Below, in pieces: positions 9,444-19,262 of a stretch of 64,000 nucleotides of DNA. The stretch lies in assembly GCF_007904105.1 (NCBI RefSeq), contig NZ_CP042325.1, forward strand, positions 1,116,001 to 1,180,000, given 5' to 3'. The notes beneath the pieces were generated by a model. It searched no databases. It was not told where the DNA came from and saw only the letters and a list, made by a program, of their open reading frames with translations. This DNA comes from Corynebacterium sp. sy039. Its GTDB lineage: Bacteria; Actinomycetota; Actinomycetes; Mycobacteriales; Mycobacteriaceae. Within the stretch, counting starts at the first letter, position 1. Each line of letters starts with the position of its first letter. The translations under genes and the position numbers were made by a program.

Positions 9444-10976
9444 TTACAACCACTCTAGAGCATCATTGGGCATATCTTCCGATAATGCCTGTAATAATTG
9501 TTCGAGCTGATCCTGGCCAAAACTATCAAAATAGTGCTTTGTTTTTTGAGCAGTAAAATCAGCTAATCCTGGAAAAGAAATACGCACATCTTGGTTACCA
9601 CACCTTGTACTAAGTGAATCCCAATTTGCTGCCAAGATACTGCTACCAAAAGTATCTGCCATTGTGCCACGAAAATAAGCACGGGTGTCTTGTGGCGGGG
9701 TCCACGCAGCAGCACTAATGTCTTGTGCGGAGACTAATTGTTGCATTCTTCCCTTATGCACTAAAGCATGATAAAGGCTTTTTTGAGGATCAATATCGCT
9801 ATATTGCAAGTCAATGAGCTGTGCTTTTGCACTGTGCACTGATACACCGCGCTGAGCGAAAGACTCTAGCAAACTATATTTCGCACACCAATCCAACATA
9901 TGAGCAGCTTTATGCGGTCCTTGGGCTAATAACTCAAGAACCTCTGCCCATAATTGATGTACGCTCCTATCAACCTGTGTCTGCGGATTTACTCGTTGAT
10001 GATAGTGCCACAAAATTTCTAATGCAGTTAAGCTGCGACCATCAGCAAGTGCTAATGCGTGCTTTAGACCAAGATCATAAGAGACATTTTTTACCTCAGC
10101 CACTGCATCTTTGAGCTGCAAGTCACTAAAATCAACTCCTGCTTCAATAGCGTCAAGAACCAGAGAAGTCATGCCGAGTTTAAGGAAAATGGCTATTTGA
10201 GACATATTCGCATCGCCAATAATAACGTGCAAGCGACCAAAACGATCGGCAGTGGTGTGAGGTTCGTCGCGAGTATTGATAATGCCACGGTTGAGGGTGG
10301 TTTCCAAGGAGATTTCCTGTTCAATATAATCAGCTCGTTGGCTGATTTGGAATCCAGACTCCTGCCCAGATACCCCTTTCCCGACTCTACCAGCACCGAT
10401 AATTACTTGGCGCGTTACGAAGAATGGAATGAGCCCTCGGGCAATAGCATCAAAGTCAATATCTTTGCGGTAAAAATAGTTTTCATGTGCACCATAACTA
10501 GCGCCTTTACCATCCACATTATTTTTATAGATTTTTAATGCAGGACATGGCTGATGATTATCGAGGACGGAATGGTTACGTGCACTAAAATGCGCTACTT
10601 GTGCACAAGCACTCGATAAAATCACATCACCTGCGCAATCGTAGAGCATGGCGTCGAAAGCATTTGTTGTCTCGGGGCTGGAATACTCTGGGTGCGCATG
10701 ATCGACATAGAATCGGCCGCCATTGGTGAGCACCACATTTGCCATACCAATAGCACTGGGGTCAATGACTGGTGTGCTCTGGTATCTGCGTAGATCAAAA
10801 CCACGAGTATCTCGTAGTGGATGCTCAGAAGCAAAGTCCCACCGTGCACCAGTGGCGCATCGCTTAGCCATGCCAAAAGCAACTACGAGATGCGTGGAAG
10901 TGATTATTGGGGATAAAGCAGCATGACTCGGTGCTACGATTCCGTATTCTGTTTCGGTTCCAAGGAAACGAGTCAT
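9444..10976 (-). CDS. dop: Depupylase/deamidase Dop
   Basis: A 510-residue PafA homologue. It has FLGTETEYGIVAPSHAALSP at the N terminus, RFYVDHAHPEYSSPET with the active-site Asp, and GIINTRDEPHTTADRFGRLHVIIGDANMSQ as the core. A Dop-specific insertion follows the first strand (about residues 38-75). Dop removes Pup from substrates, and in GGQ species also deamidates Pup. Because Pup here already ends in Glu, only the depupylase role is needed. It starts 3 nt after the ARC stop and is followed by pup. Confidence 0.95.
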   Translation of the reverse strand: MTRFLGTETEYGIVAPSHAALSPIITSTHLVVAFGMAKRCATGARWDFASEHPLRDTRGFDLRRYQSTPVIDPSAIGMANVVLTNGGRFYVDHAHPEYSSPETTNAFDAMLYDCAGDVILSSACAQVAHFSARNHSVLDNHQPCPALKIYKNNVDGKGASYGAHENYFYRKDIDFDAIARGLIPFFVTRQVIIGAGRVGKGVSGQESGFQISQRADYIEQEISLETTLNRGIINTRDEPHTTADRFGRLHVIIGDANMSQIAIFLKLGMTSLVLDAIEAGVDFSDLQLKDAVAEVKNVSYDLGLKHALALADGRSLTALEILWHYHQRVNPQTQVDRSVHQLWAEVLELLAQGPHKAAHMLDWCAKYSLLESFAQRGVSVHSAKAQLIDLQYSDIDPQKSLYHALVHKGRMQQLVSAQDISAAAWTPPQDTRAYFRGTMADTFGSSILAANWDSLSTRCGNQDVRISFPGLADFTAQKTKHYFDSFGQDQLEQLLQALSEDMPNDALEWL

Positions 10977-10979
10977 TGC

Positions 10980-12578
10980 TTATCGCCCTACTACTCGCGC
11001 ATGAACTATGTGAGTGCCACCACGCCCAATGATACGAGCCCATTCATCTGGATTGCTCGTATTGGGCAGATCCTCACTTTCTTGCATTTCTGTTTCTACG
11101 GCGTCAAGAAGATGTTGTAGAGTCATGCCTTTTTCTGTGCCTTGTATGTGCTGCTTAATGGCATTTTTCTTCGCGCGATCAATGATATTGGCGATCATGG
11201 CACCGGATACAAAATCCCGATAGTGCAATAATTCTTTTTCTCCCGTGACCAGAGTCAATTCGACATAAGGATTATCGCTAAAAAGCTTATCGACGGTGTT
11301 ATCAATGAGATAATCAATGCTTGGTACGTTGTGAGCAAGTGGGATAGCGCTTGTGAGATGTCTAGTGAAAATGTCTCGGGCGTTTTCTTTGCTTGGGCGT
11401 CCTACCTTTATCTTCACGTCCAAACGTCCTGGTCGCAAAATTGCCGGGTCAATTAATTCTTCACGGTTTGTAGCACCAATAACAATGACATTTGATAGTG
11501 CTTCTACCCCGTCAATTTCAGTGAGTAGCTGTGGGACAACAGTTGTTTCCATATCAGAACTGACTCCCGAACCGCGAGTGCGGAAAATGGACTCCATTTC
11601 ATCAAAGAAGATAATGACTGGGCGACCGTCTTCGGCGAGTTCACGTGCACGCTCGAAAATGAGTCGAATGCGTCTTTCGGTTTCGCCAACGTATTTATTG
11701 AGTAATTCAGGTCCTTTTACATTGATGAAATAGCTGTTTGTTCCGTTGCCTACGCGTTGCGATAAGGAATGCGCTACTGCTTTGGCAATGAGTGTTTTGC
11801 CGCAGCCGGGTGGCCCATAGAGCAAAATTCCTTTGGGCGGGTGTAGATTGTAGGCTTGGTAGAGCTCTGGATAAGTAAACGGGAGTTCCACTGCGTCATG
11901 GATTTGCTCAATTTGCTTGGCTAGCCCGCCAATATCCTTATAACTAACATCAGGTATTTCTTCTAAAGCTAATTTAGCCACTTCTGTTTTCGGAATGATC
12001 TCAAAGGCATAGCCTGCTTTAGGATCAACTAATAGAGTATCGCCAGCTCTGGGACGACGACACATACCGTCTAATAAAGGTGCAGCAAGGCGCACTATTT
12101 TTTCTTCACCATTATTATCCGCTACAAGAGCACGCTCATATCCCACCATTTCGCTGAGCGTCGCTAGTTCCCCTGTAGTGCTAAATTCACAAACCTCAAC
12201 AATCTGGTTTGCTTCTCCTAGACGAACTTGTACCCCTGCTACTAACGCAGATGTATCTACTGAAGGCGAAATAGCTAATCGCATTTTTCGACCAGCAGTA
12301 AATACTTCGGCTGTTGTGGAAGATGTTGTCGTTGAAGATGGAGAGAGTTCTAAGAATGTGCCATATGTGGAGGGCGGAGTAGCTAATTCCTCCACTTGTG
12401 CAGTGAGCACACTGAGTTTATCCCGTGAAGCCTTGAGTAGTTGTGCTAGCTTTTGGTTACGTTGCACAAGTTCATTGACAGTGCGCTGCAATTCTGCAGA
12501 GCTAGAATCACTATTGTGCGAACCAGGACGTGTACTGTCGGTGTGCGAGTTGAGGGGAATACTCATGCTTATTAGCAT
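10980..12578 (-). CDS. arc: AAA ATPase ARC (Mpa-like forming ring-shaped complexes)
   Basis: A 532-residue hexameric unfoldase (528 if the second ATG at 12566 is used; neither start has a strong ribosome-binding site). An N-terminal coiled coil (about 28-65), which binds Pup in the mycobacterial protein, precedes OB folds (about 95-195). The AAA module follows, with Walker A GPPGCGKT (255-262), Walker [13 protein letters not shown], and sensor/arginine residues around [19 protein letters not shown]. The protein ends [10 protein letters not shown], so the penultimate-Tyr (GQYL) tail that docks Mpa onto the 20S proteasome is absent. The gene is followed at 3 nt by dop. It is expected to unfold pupylated proteins without degrading them. 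Confidence 0.94.
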   Translation of the reverse strand: MLISMSIPLNSHTDSTRPGSHNSDSSSAELQRTVNELVQRNQKLAQLLKASRDKLSVLTAQVEELATPPSTYGTFLELSPSSTTTSSTTAEVFTAGRKMRLAISPSVDTSALVAGVQVRLGEANQIVEVCEFSTTGELATLSEMVGYERALVADNNGEEKIVRLAAPLLDGMCRRPRAGDTLLVDPKAGYAFEIIPKTEVAKLALEEIPDVSYKDIGGLAKQIEQIHDAVELPFTYPELYQAYNLHPPKGILLYGPPGCGKTLIAKAVAHSLSQRVGNGTNSYFINVKGPELLNKYVGETERRIRLIFERARELAEDGRPVIIFFDEMESIFRTRGSGVSSDMETTVVPQLLTEIDGVEALSNVIVIGATNREELIDPAILRPGRLDVKIKVGRPSKENARDIFTRHLTSAIPLAHNVPSIDYLIDNTVDKLFSDNPYVELTLVTGEKELLHYRDFVSGAMIANIIDRAKKNAIKQHIQGTEKGMTLQHLLDAVETEMQESEDLPNTSNPDEWARIIGRGGTHIVHARVVGR

Positions 12579-12650
12579 ACTGCTTTTTGCATGAAAGTTA
12601 GTATTCCCTCACCTGAGCTATGAGATGCGCATACGCGCAATGACTGTCGC

Positions 12651-13487
12651 TTATTTTCGTGCCTTACGTTGCGGACGTGGTGGTGTGACACCATCAGCTA
12701 AGCGCCTTGTCATAACCAAAAAAGCAGTGTGTGCATTCATCCGATGTTCTGGTCTGGTAGCTAGACCTTCTACGCGCCAATCGCGAATCAATGATTCCCA
12801 TGCACGTGGCTCAGTAAAGCATTTTTGTTCTCGAATACCCTCCATAACTTTCATCAGCTGAGGCACTGTTGCCACGTAAGTAAGGAAGACTCCCCCCGGG
12901 ATCAGTAAGTCCTTTACGGTGCTCAAACATTCCCAAGGTTCCAGCATATCCAGAATGATACGATCAACGTGTCCGCCGATATCTGCTACAGTGGCTTCTC
13001 GCACATCCTGTAAGTGAGGAAACCAATTACTTGGTCGTCCGCCAAAGAACTCGTCAACATTAGCTTGTGCGAATTCAAGATGATCTTCGCGTACTTCATA
13101 AGAAATAACGCTTCCTTCGCTACCTACTGCACGCAGAAGAGCCATAGTTAGCGCCCCAGATCCTGCGCCTGCTTCTAGTACCCGAGCGCCTGGAAAAATA
13201 TCGCCTTCGACGAGAATTTGTGCAGAATCTTTTGGATAAATAACAGCTGCCCCGCGTGGCATGGATAGCACGTGATCAACCATGAGGTGACGAAAACAAA
13301 GAAATTCCGTTCCCAAATCAGACTTTACGACGGTTCCTTCATGGGCACCGATAATCTCATCGTGATGAATGGCACCACGATGCGTATGGAATTTTTCACC
13401 AGGACTAAGAACGATGGTGGAATGCCTGCGTTTTGGATCGGTCAGTTGTACCCGATCTCCTACTTGAAAAGGACCAGAATATGCCAT
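12651..13487 (-). CDS. trmI: tRNA (adenine-58-N1)-methyltransferase TrmI
   Basis: A 278-residue class I SAM methyltransferase. A small N-terminal beta domain (1-80) leads to the SAM-binding loop EAGAGSGAL (105-113), then an acidic SAM-ribose strand (VISYEVREDH) and IILDMLEPWE. It would methylate A58 in the T loop of tRNA. The position upstream of the ARC gene, 72 nt apart and co-directional, is conserved with mycobacteria (Rv2118c). Length and motifs are as expected. Confidence 0.94.
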   Translation of the reverse strand: MAYSGPFQVGDRVQLTDPKRRHSTIVLSPGEKFHTHRGAIHHDEIIGAHEGTVVKSDLGTEFLCFRHLMVDHVLSMPRGAAVIYPKDSAQILVEGDIFPGARVLEAGAGSGALTMALLRAVGSEGSVISYEVREDHLEFAQANVDEFFGGRPSNWFPHLQDVREATVADIGGHVDRIILDMLEPWECLSTVKDLLIPGGVFLTYVATVPQLMKVMEGIREQKCFTEPRAWESLIRDWRVEGLATRPEHRMNAHTAFLVMTRRLADGVTPPRPQRKARK

Positions 13488-13493
13488 GAGCGA

Positions 13494-14771
13494 TTAACCT
13501 ACCAGATATGTGTAAAGAATTTCAGTGAAGACATACATATCATGTGCACTAGCTAATTCCCTCGCAGAGTGCATTGATAGCAATGGGATACCAACATCAA
13601 CAGTCGGAATACCAAGTCGGGTGGCAGTAATAGGTCCGATGGTAGAGCCACAAGGTATTGCATTATTACCAGCAAAAATCTGTGAACTATATCCTGCCTG
13701 GCGACAAACCTTATGCCACAATGCTTGCATGGAGGCACTAGTGGCATAGCGCTGGTTAGCATTAGTCTTTAATACCGGCCCTTGACCAAGTATTGGATGG
13801 TTAGCAGGATCGTGCTTGTGCGCATAGTTTGGATGTATCGAGTGTGCTGCGTCTGCAGAAATACAGCTAGAGCGCGCATACATTCTATGCAATTGTTCTG
13901 CGTCTGCCCCCAACGCATACCCAGTACGCTCGAGTACATCATGCAAAATAGGACCTGCGGCACCAGTAGCTGAACCACTACCTATTTCTTCATGATCAAA
14001 AGCGGCAAAAACTAAAATATCATTCGTCTGTGCATCGTAACTCGCACGTATCAGCGCATTAAGACCACTAAAAACAGAGCTAAGATTGTCTAGTCTTCCC
14101 GCTGCAAGGAAATCCTGCTGAGTACCAAAAATTTGTCCAGGTTGCGCATCGACGGTGATGAGATCATGCGAGACAATATCAGATGCTGCAACATTTGCTT
14201 CTTTGGCAATTACTTCGAGGATATTGCTCTGTGGTTGTGACACGGCAAAAATTGGTTGAGTATGTTGCTGCCGATCAATTTCTACCGAATTGCTACGATC
14301 AAGATGTATAGCCAAATTCGGGATACGTAGCAATGGTTGTGTGGAAATGAGCTGTGTGCTGCCGTCGGCAAGCCCGATTATTCCTGCTATCTTGAGTTCA
14401 CGATCAAACCAGGAACTTAGTAGCGGACCGCCATATACTTCCACTGCGACTTGCTGCCACTGATGACTTGTAAAATCGCTTTTGGGTTTTAGCTTAAAAC
14501 CAGGAGAATCATTATGTGCACCAATGATTCTGAACCCGGATTCTGCAGTTGCGCCATCTGGAACATACCATGCCATAAGGGCACCACCTCGAACAATGAA
14601 GTGTCCACCTGGTGTTACATCCCATGCTTGTTGTTCTTCATGTCGAATAAAACCTGCCGCTTCCAAAAGAAACGCGCTGCAAGAAGCAGCGTGGTAGGAG
14701 CTAGGCGAACAAGAGATAAAATCCAAAAAATCTTGTGCATGCTCATATTCGATCGATGTTTTCGTACTCAT
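13494..14771 (-). CDS. M18-family aminopeptidase
   Basis: A 425-residue cytosolic aminopeptidase (MSTKTSIEYEH start). An in-frame ATG at 14801 would add ten residues. The M18 motifs are clear: GAHNDSPGFKLKP with the first metal-binding His/Asp, RLDNLSSVFSGL with the bridging Asp, FAAFDHEEIGSGSATGAAGP with the catalytic and metal Glu residues, ISADAAHSIHPNY, and a C-terminal His in PLLSMHSARELAS. The zinc-dependent enzyme removes N-terminal residues from peptides. It ends 6 nt before trmI, so the two may be cotranscribed. It is divergent from the RecB-like nuclease gene. Confidence 0.93.
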   Translation of the reverse strand: MSTKTSIEYEHAQDFLDFISCSPSSYHAASCSAFLLEAAGFIRHEEQQAWDVTPGGHFIVRGGALMAWYVPDGATAESGFRIIGAHNDSPGFKLKPKSDFTSHQWQQVAVEVYGGPLLSSWFDRELKIAGIIGLADGSTQLISTQPLLRIPNLAIHLDRSNSVEIDRQQHTQPIFAVSQPQSNILEVIAKEANVAASDIVSHDLITVDAQPGQIFGTQQDFLAAGRLDNLSSVFSGLNALIRASYDAQTNDILVFAAFDHEEIGSGSATGAAGPILHDVLERTGYALGADAEQLHRMYARSSCISADAAHSIHPNYAHKHDPANHPILGQGPVLKTNANQRYATSASMQALWHKVCRQAGYSSQIFAGNNAIPCGSTIGPITATRLGIPTVDVGIPLLSMHSARELASAHDMYVFTEILYTYLVG

Positions 14772-14845
14772 GGGTATCACTTTAGCTATAAAAATTTTCA
14801 CTTGTACATAGGGGGTGCACCATACAGTTTTGGCGCATAGCGACT

Positions 14846-15691
14846 ATGCTGGAAGAGGCTATGAATAACTCTCTTGCTCTCTCCCCCTCTCGTGCGATAG
14901 ATTATCGCCAGTGTCCATTGAGATATCGTTTTCGTGTGATTGACAAATTACCTGAGCCTAAAACAATTCCGCAGGTAATGGGCAATTTAGTACATTCGTG
15001 TTTGGAGGATATGCATTCATGGGATAGAGAAGAACGCACCTATCCTGCAGTAGTAAAAAGGCTCAAACCTAATTGGGAAAAAATGTGTACCAAAGATGCA
15101 CAATTGTTGGAGTTAGTACCTGAACAGGAAACCTATGACTTCTTGGTACAGTCGCGCCAGCTGCTTAAAGGGTATTTCTACATGGAGAACCCACAAGCAT
15201 TTGATGCCCATGCCTGTGAACTATATGTCGATACGCAACTTCCTAATGGAGTTCCAGTACGTGGGTTTATTGATCGGGTAGATATTGCCCCTACTGGCGA
15301 AGTACGAGTAGTTGACTATAAAACAGGCAAAAAACCTAAACCTCAATACGCCCAATCTGCACAGTTCCAAATGCTTTTTTATGCTTTAGTTTATTGGCGG
15401 ATACATGGTGTTATTCCAACTCAGCTACGACTTATGTATCTCAAAGTACATGATTCACTGTTCTTGACTCCCTCGAAAGAGGAATTAGAGTATTTCGAGA
15501 AAGATTTAGCGCACTTATGGGGGAAAATTCTTGCCGACGTTAACTCCGGAGATTTTCGTCCGCATAAAACAGTGCTCTGCGGTTGGTGCCATTTCCAAAA
15601 ACTGTGTCCCGCTTTCGGTGGTGTCCCTCCTGAATATCCAGGTTTACCTGTCGAAAGCGCGACACAACAGGAATCAACTCATAGTGATTGA
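14846..15691 (+). CDS. RecB/Cas4-like PD-(D/E)XK exonuclease with four Fe-S-type cysteines
   Basis: A 281-residue single-domain nuclease. The fold motifs run in order: an early Cys in DYRQCPLRYRF, the His of MGNLVHSCLED, Asp in VRGFIDRVDI, and the catalytic VVDYKTGKKP (D-x-K) followed by the helix QYAQSAQFQMLFYALVYW with a QxxxY element. The end holds CGWCHFQKLCPAFGG. The one early and three late cysteines match the Fe-S-stabilised nuclease arrangement of AddB and Cas4. ATG 14846 and ATG 14861 are both possible; GGAAGAGG precedes the second. It is a solitary gene without cas or recBCD neighbours, so a general DNA-repair role is the safest inference. Confidence 0.88.
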   Translation: MLEEAMNNSLALSPSRAIDYRQCPLRYRFRVIDKLPEPKTIPQVMGNLVHSCLEDMHSWDREERTYPAVVKRLKPNWEKMCTKDAQLLELVPEQETYDFLVQSRQLLKGYFYMENPQAFDAHACELYVDTQLPNGVPVRGFIDRVDIAPTGEVRVVDYKTGKKPKPQYAQSAQFQMLFYALVYWRIHGVIPTQLRLMYLKVHDSLFLTPSKEELEYFEKDLAHLWGKILADVNSGDFRPHKTVLCGWCHFQKLCPAFGGVPPEYPGLPVESATQQESTHSD

Positions 15692-17359
15692 TTAAAATAA
15701 TCCTGTTATTTTTCCGTCAACGACATCAATGTTTTCTGCTGCTGGTTTCTTGGGCAACCCTGGCATCGTCATAACATCACCGGTCAGCGCAACGATAAAA
15801 CCAGCACCAAGGCGTGGCAACAAGCGACGAATATGAAGAGTATGTCCTGAAGCAGCACCACGTTCCGTGGGATTATCGCTAAAGGAATACTGATTCTTGG
15901 AAATACATACCGCTAAAGTATCCCAACCTTGTTCCTTGATATATGCCAAATCCTTTTGAGCCTGTGCAGTGTATGCTACGTCGTGAGCATGATAAATTTC
16001 ATGAGCGATAGTTGCTATTGACGACTCAATACCAGCTGCAGGATCATAGAGTGGTTTGGCATGGGCAGCCACATTCTCTAGCACTGCGTCGGCAAGCTCT
16101 AAAGCGCCTGTTCCTCCTTGTGACCATACACGCGTCTGAACTACTGTAACTTTGCGATCAGCCGCCCATTGCTGTAGCCATTGTTTTTCTTCTTCATGGT
16201 CACTGTTAAACAGATTAAGCGCCACAATTGCTTTAATACCAAACTTGGCGATATTGCTGATGTGACGTTCTACATTGACAATACCTCTACGCAATGCATC
16301 GATATCGAGTTCGGCTAACTCACCTTTGTCGATACCACCGTTGTACTTGATAGAACGTATTGTAGCCACAATAACAACACAGTTAACATCAAAATTGCCA
16401 GCACGACTGGCAATGTCAAAAAACTTTTCTGCCCCCAAATCCGATCCAAAACCAGCTTCGGTGAGAACAATATCCCCCAATGAAAGTGCTGTTTGCGTAG
16501 CAATAATTGAATTACAGCCATGAGCGATATTCGCAAAAGGACCGCCATGTACTAATGCAGGAGTACCTGCTAATGTTTGCACAAGGTTAGGGTTGATAGC
16601 ATCGCGAAGTAGTGCGCATAGTGCTCCTTGAGCATTGATGTCTTTTACCGTTATTGCTTTTCCAGAGAAACTTTGCCCAATAACAATACGTGAAATGCGT
16701 TCACGCAAATCATCATTGTCTTTTGCCAAACAAAGCACTGCCATAAGTTCGCTTGCTGCAGTAATAGTAAATCCTGTTTCCGCTGGCAGCCCATGTGGTG
16801 CCCCACCGAGACCGGTGACGACATGACGCAGAGAACGATCATTAACATCCAAGCAACGCTGCCACGTTATTTTCCGCGGATCAATACCGCAAGAGTTACC
16901 TTGATGAATGTGGTTATCGATTAATGCTGCAAGAGTGTTAGTAGCAGATGTAATAGCGTGAAAATCACCAGTAAAGTGCAAGTTGATATCTTCCATTGGC
17001 ACAATCTGAGCATATCCACCCCCTGCTGCCCCGCCTTTAATTCCCATTACAGGCCCTAAAGAGGGTTCGCGGATAGCAACGATAGATCGATGTCCACGTT
17101 CTTTTAGCGCATCAGCCAAACCAATGAGTACTGTGGATTTTCCCTCACCAGCTGGCGTAGGCGACATTCCTGTAACAAGAACTAATTTTGCCTTTTGCTC
17201 TTGTCCCTGACCACAACGCTTAGCGATAGCAGCTGCATCTACCTTAGCTTTCGTCGTACCATAAGGGATTAATTCATCCTGATTGATACCAGCACGCACG
17301 GCTATGTCTGTGATTGCTTCTAGTTGATGCTGCTGTGCAATCTCAACATCAGTGAGCAT
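15692..17359 (-). CDS. fhs: Formate--tetrahydrofolate ligase
   Basis: A 555-residue ATP-dependent enzyme that makes 10-formyl-THF from formate and THF, feeding the one-carbon pool. The P-loop variant TPAGEGKST (about 67-75) is typical of this family. EPSLGPVMGIKGGAAGGGYAQ and LHFTGDFHAITSATN are both present, and the family-typical C terminus (MPGLPKKPAAENIDV) is intact. The full length matches the usual 555-560 residues. It converges on the nuclease gene, whose stop lies immediately next to its own (abutting ends, no terminator between). It lies 138 nt downstream of aspA with a terminator between. Confidence 0.96.
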   Translation of the reverse strand: MLTDVEIAQQHQLEAITDIAVRAGINQDELIPYGTTKAKVDAAAIAKRCGQGQEQKAKLVLVTGMSPTPAGEGKSTVLIGLADALKERGHRSIVAIREPSLGPVMGIKGGAAGGGYAQIVPMEDINLHFTGDFHAITSATNTLAALIDNHIHQGNSCGIDPRKITWQRCLDVNDRSLRHVVTGLGGAPHGLPAETGFTITAASELMAVLCLAKDNDDLRERISRIVIGQSFSGKAITVKDINAQGALCALLRDAINPNLVQTLAGTPALVHGGPFANIAHGCNSIIATQTALSLGDIVLTEAGFGSDLGAEKFFDIASRAGNFDVNCVVIVATIRSIKYNGGIDKGELAELDIDALRRGIVNVERHISNIAKFGIKAIVALNLFNSDHEEEKQWLQQWAADRKVTVVQTRVWSQGGTGALELADAVLENVAAHAKPLYDPAAGIESSIATIAHEIYHAHDVAYTAQAQKDLAYIKEQGWDTLAVCISKNQYSFSDNPTERGAASGHTLHIRRLLPRLGAGFIVALTGDVMTMPGLPKKPAAENIDVVDGKITGLF

Positions 17360-17442
17360 ATGTTTCCTTTCATCAGTGAAACCATCGTTTTATTTTAATG
17401 GGAACTAGGCGGGAATAGGAATGAGAGAATACAACATATAAA

Positions 17443-17477
17443 AAGTGCCTTTAGCTTTGATAATACTAAAGACACTT
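17443..17477 (-). terminator. Intrinsic terminator downstream of aspA
   Basis: A 12-bp stem (AAGTGTCTTTAG paired with CTAAAGGCACTT on the minus strand, one G-U pair) with an 11-nt loop. It is followed by a run beginning TTTATAT. It lies 20 nt beyond the aspA stop and upstream of fhs, so the two genes are probably separate units. Confidence 0.85.
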
Positions 17478-17497
17478 AATCTACGATGCACTCATTA

Positions 17498-19027
17498 TCA
17501 ATTGTCTAGATATAGTTTGCCTCGGAACATAGGGTGCATGAGGTTCTCAGGAGAAAGTACCTGATTGAGGGTTTCTTCATCCATGAGTCCTTTTTCAAGC
17601 ACCAACTCCCGAACGCTCTTCCCGGTAGCCGCAGCTTCTTTACCAATCATGTCGCCATTATGGTGGCCAATGAAAGGATTAAGATAGGTAACAATTCCAA
17701 TGGAGTTATCCACATACGCACGGCACACATCTGCATTTGCAGTAATGCCTACGACGCATTTCTCACGCAAAACATCTGCTGCGTTACCAAGAATACGAAT
17801 CGACTGGAATAGTGCCTCACCAATGACAGGCTCCATAACATTAAGCTGCAACTGCCCTGCTTCTGCTGCCATGGTAACTGTGAGGTCATTACCAAATACC
17901 TTAAAGCATACTTGATTAACAACCTCAGGTATCACCGGATTAACTTTAGCTGGCATAATCGACGAACCTGCCTGGCGTGCTGGTAAGTTAATCTCATGTA
18001 AACCTGCAGTAGGACCAGAGGAAAGCAAACGCAAGTCATTACAAATTTTCGATAGCTTCATAGCTGCACGCTTGACAGCAGAATGAGCTAACACATATGC
18101 CCCAGTATCACTGGTTGCTTCGATAAGGTCACGAGCAGACTTCATCTCATAACCAGTTACCTCAGATAGCGAGGCAGTAACTTGGTGACGATAACCAGCT
18201 GGTGTATTGAGACCGGTGCCAATTGCAGTTGCACCAAGATTGATTTCTAATAGTCGATCAGCTGCACTGCGTAGGATAGATTGCTCTTCTGCAAGGTTGT
18301 GTGCAAAGGCCAGGAATTCTTCACCGAGAGTCATAGGAACCGCATCTTGAAGTTGAGTGCGACCCATCTTGAGGATATCCACAAACTCTGTTGATTTATT
18401 TAAGAACGCACTTTGGAGTTCATCAATTTGACTAATGAGTTTATTCATACAGTCATATACACCAAGGCGGAACCCAGTTGGATATGCGTCATTAGTGGAT
18501 TGGCTCATATTCACATCATCATTGGGATTGATGATGTCATAGGAACCTTTGGGATGTCCAAGATGCTCGAGTGCTAAATTAGCAATAACCTCGTTGGTAT
18601 TCATGTTAACGCTAGTACCGGCACCTCCTTGGAAAACATCCACAGGGAATTGATCCATGCAACGTCCCTTTTCCAGGATTTCATCACAGGCCCATACAAT
18701 TGCATCGCACTTTTGCGCAGGTAAGGTATGAAGTCGACGATTAGCCAATGCTGCTGCTTTTTTAACTCGTACCATACCGCGAATAAATTCTGGAACATGG
18801 TTGATAGTAGTGCGAGAAATCTGAAAATTATCAATCGCTCGCATGGTATGAATACCGTAGTACACATCATCGGGTACTTCCATAACGCCCAAAAGATCTT
18901 CTTCTAAGCGATACCCCTTGCGAGCAGCAGGTGCTTTCTTGGTTGCTTTCGTAGATTTTTCTTCTGCCACTGGTGCTGAAGACTTTTCTGCTTTTTCAGA
19001 CTGAGTAGTTTTAGTTGCTTTGGGCAT
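17498..19027 (-). CDS. aspA: Aspartate ammonia-lyase with basic N-terminal extension
   Basis: A 509-residue homotetrameric lyase converting L-aspartate to fumarate and ammonia. The fumarase/aspartase signature [11 protein letters not shown] (354-364) carries the mobile catalytic Ser loop. [21 protein letters not shown] and [15 protein letters not shown] supply the other substrate-binding segments. The catalytic core starts at about residue 38 ([10 protein letters not shown]). The preceding 37 residues are Lys/Ala/Glu/Ser-rich, low-complexity and absent from enterobacterial AspA. The gene is monocistronic, ending at a strong hairpin. Confidence 0.95.
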   Translation of the reverse strand: MPKATKTTQSEKAEKSSAPVAEEKSTKATKKAPAARKGYRLEEDLLGVMEVPDDVYYGIHTMRAIDNFQISRTTINHVPEFIRGMVRVKKAAALANRRLHTLPAQKCDAIVWACDEILEKGRCMDQFPVDVFQGGAGTSVNMNTNEVIANLALEHLGHPKGSYDIINPNDDVNMSQSTNDAYPTGFRLGVYDCMNKLISQIDELQSAFLNKSTEFVDILKMGRTQLQDAVPMTLGEEFLAFAHNLAEEQSILRSAADRLLEINLGATAIGTGLNTPAGYRHQVTASLSEVTGYEMKSARDLIEATSDTGAYVLAHSAVKRAAMKLSKICNDLRLLSSGPTAGLHEINLPARQAGSSIMPAKVNPVIPEVVNQVCFKVFGNDLTVTMAAEAGQLQLNVMEPVIGEALFQSIRILGNAADVLREKCVVGITANADVCRAYVDNSIGIVTYLNPFIGHHNGDMIGKEAAATGKSVRELVLEKGLMDEETLNQVLSPENLMHPMFRGKLYLDN

Positions 19028-19230
19028 TACTATGCGTCATCTTCCTTATGTTACGGGGTTGAAAAATAGCTCCAATAACCAAGCGTAGACCGATTTAGTG
19101 ATGAGGGGTAGGCGTGCAGCTGTCTCTTTTACCTGCAAATCTATAGGAATGAAAGCGTTTTTAACTGTACCAGCACGTTCTATAGAACGAATGAAACTCA
19201 GAAAAATCTTTTCTGATAAATAAACAATAA

Positions 19231-19254
19231 TGCTACCCCATTCAAGGGGTAGCA
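19231..19254 (-). terminator. Intrinsic terminator downstream of hisG
   Basis: A 9-bp perfect stem (TGCTACCCC / GGGGTAGCA) with a 6-nt loop, 9 nt after the hisG stop. It is followed on the minus strand by the T-rich TTATTGTTTATTT. It ends the hisE-hisG unit before aspA. Confidence 0.85.
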
Positions 19255-19262
19255 CAGAGAAA

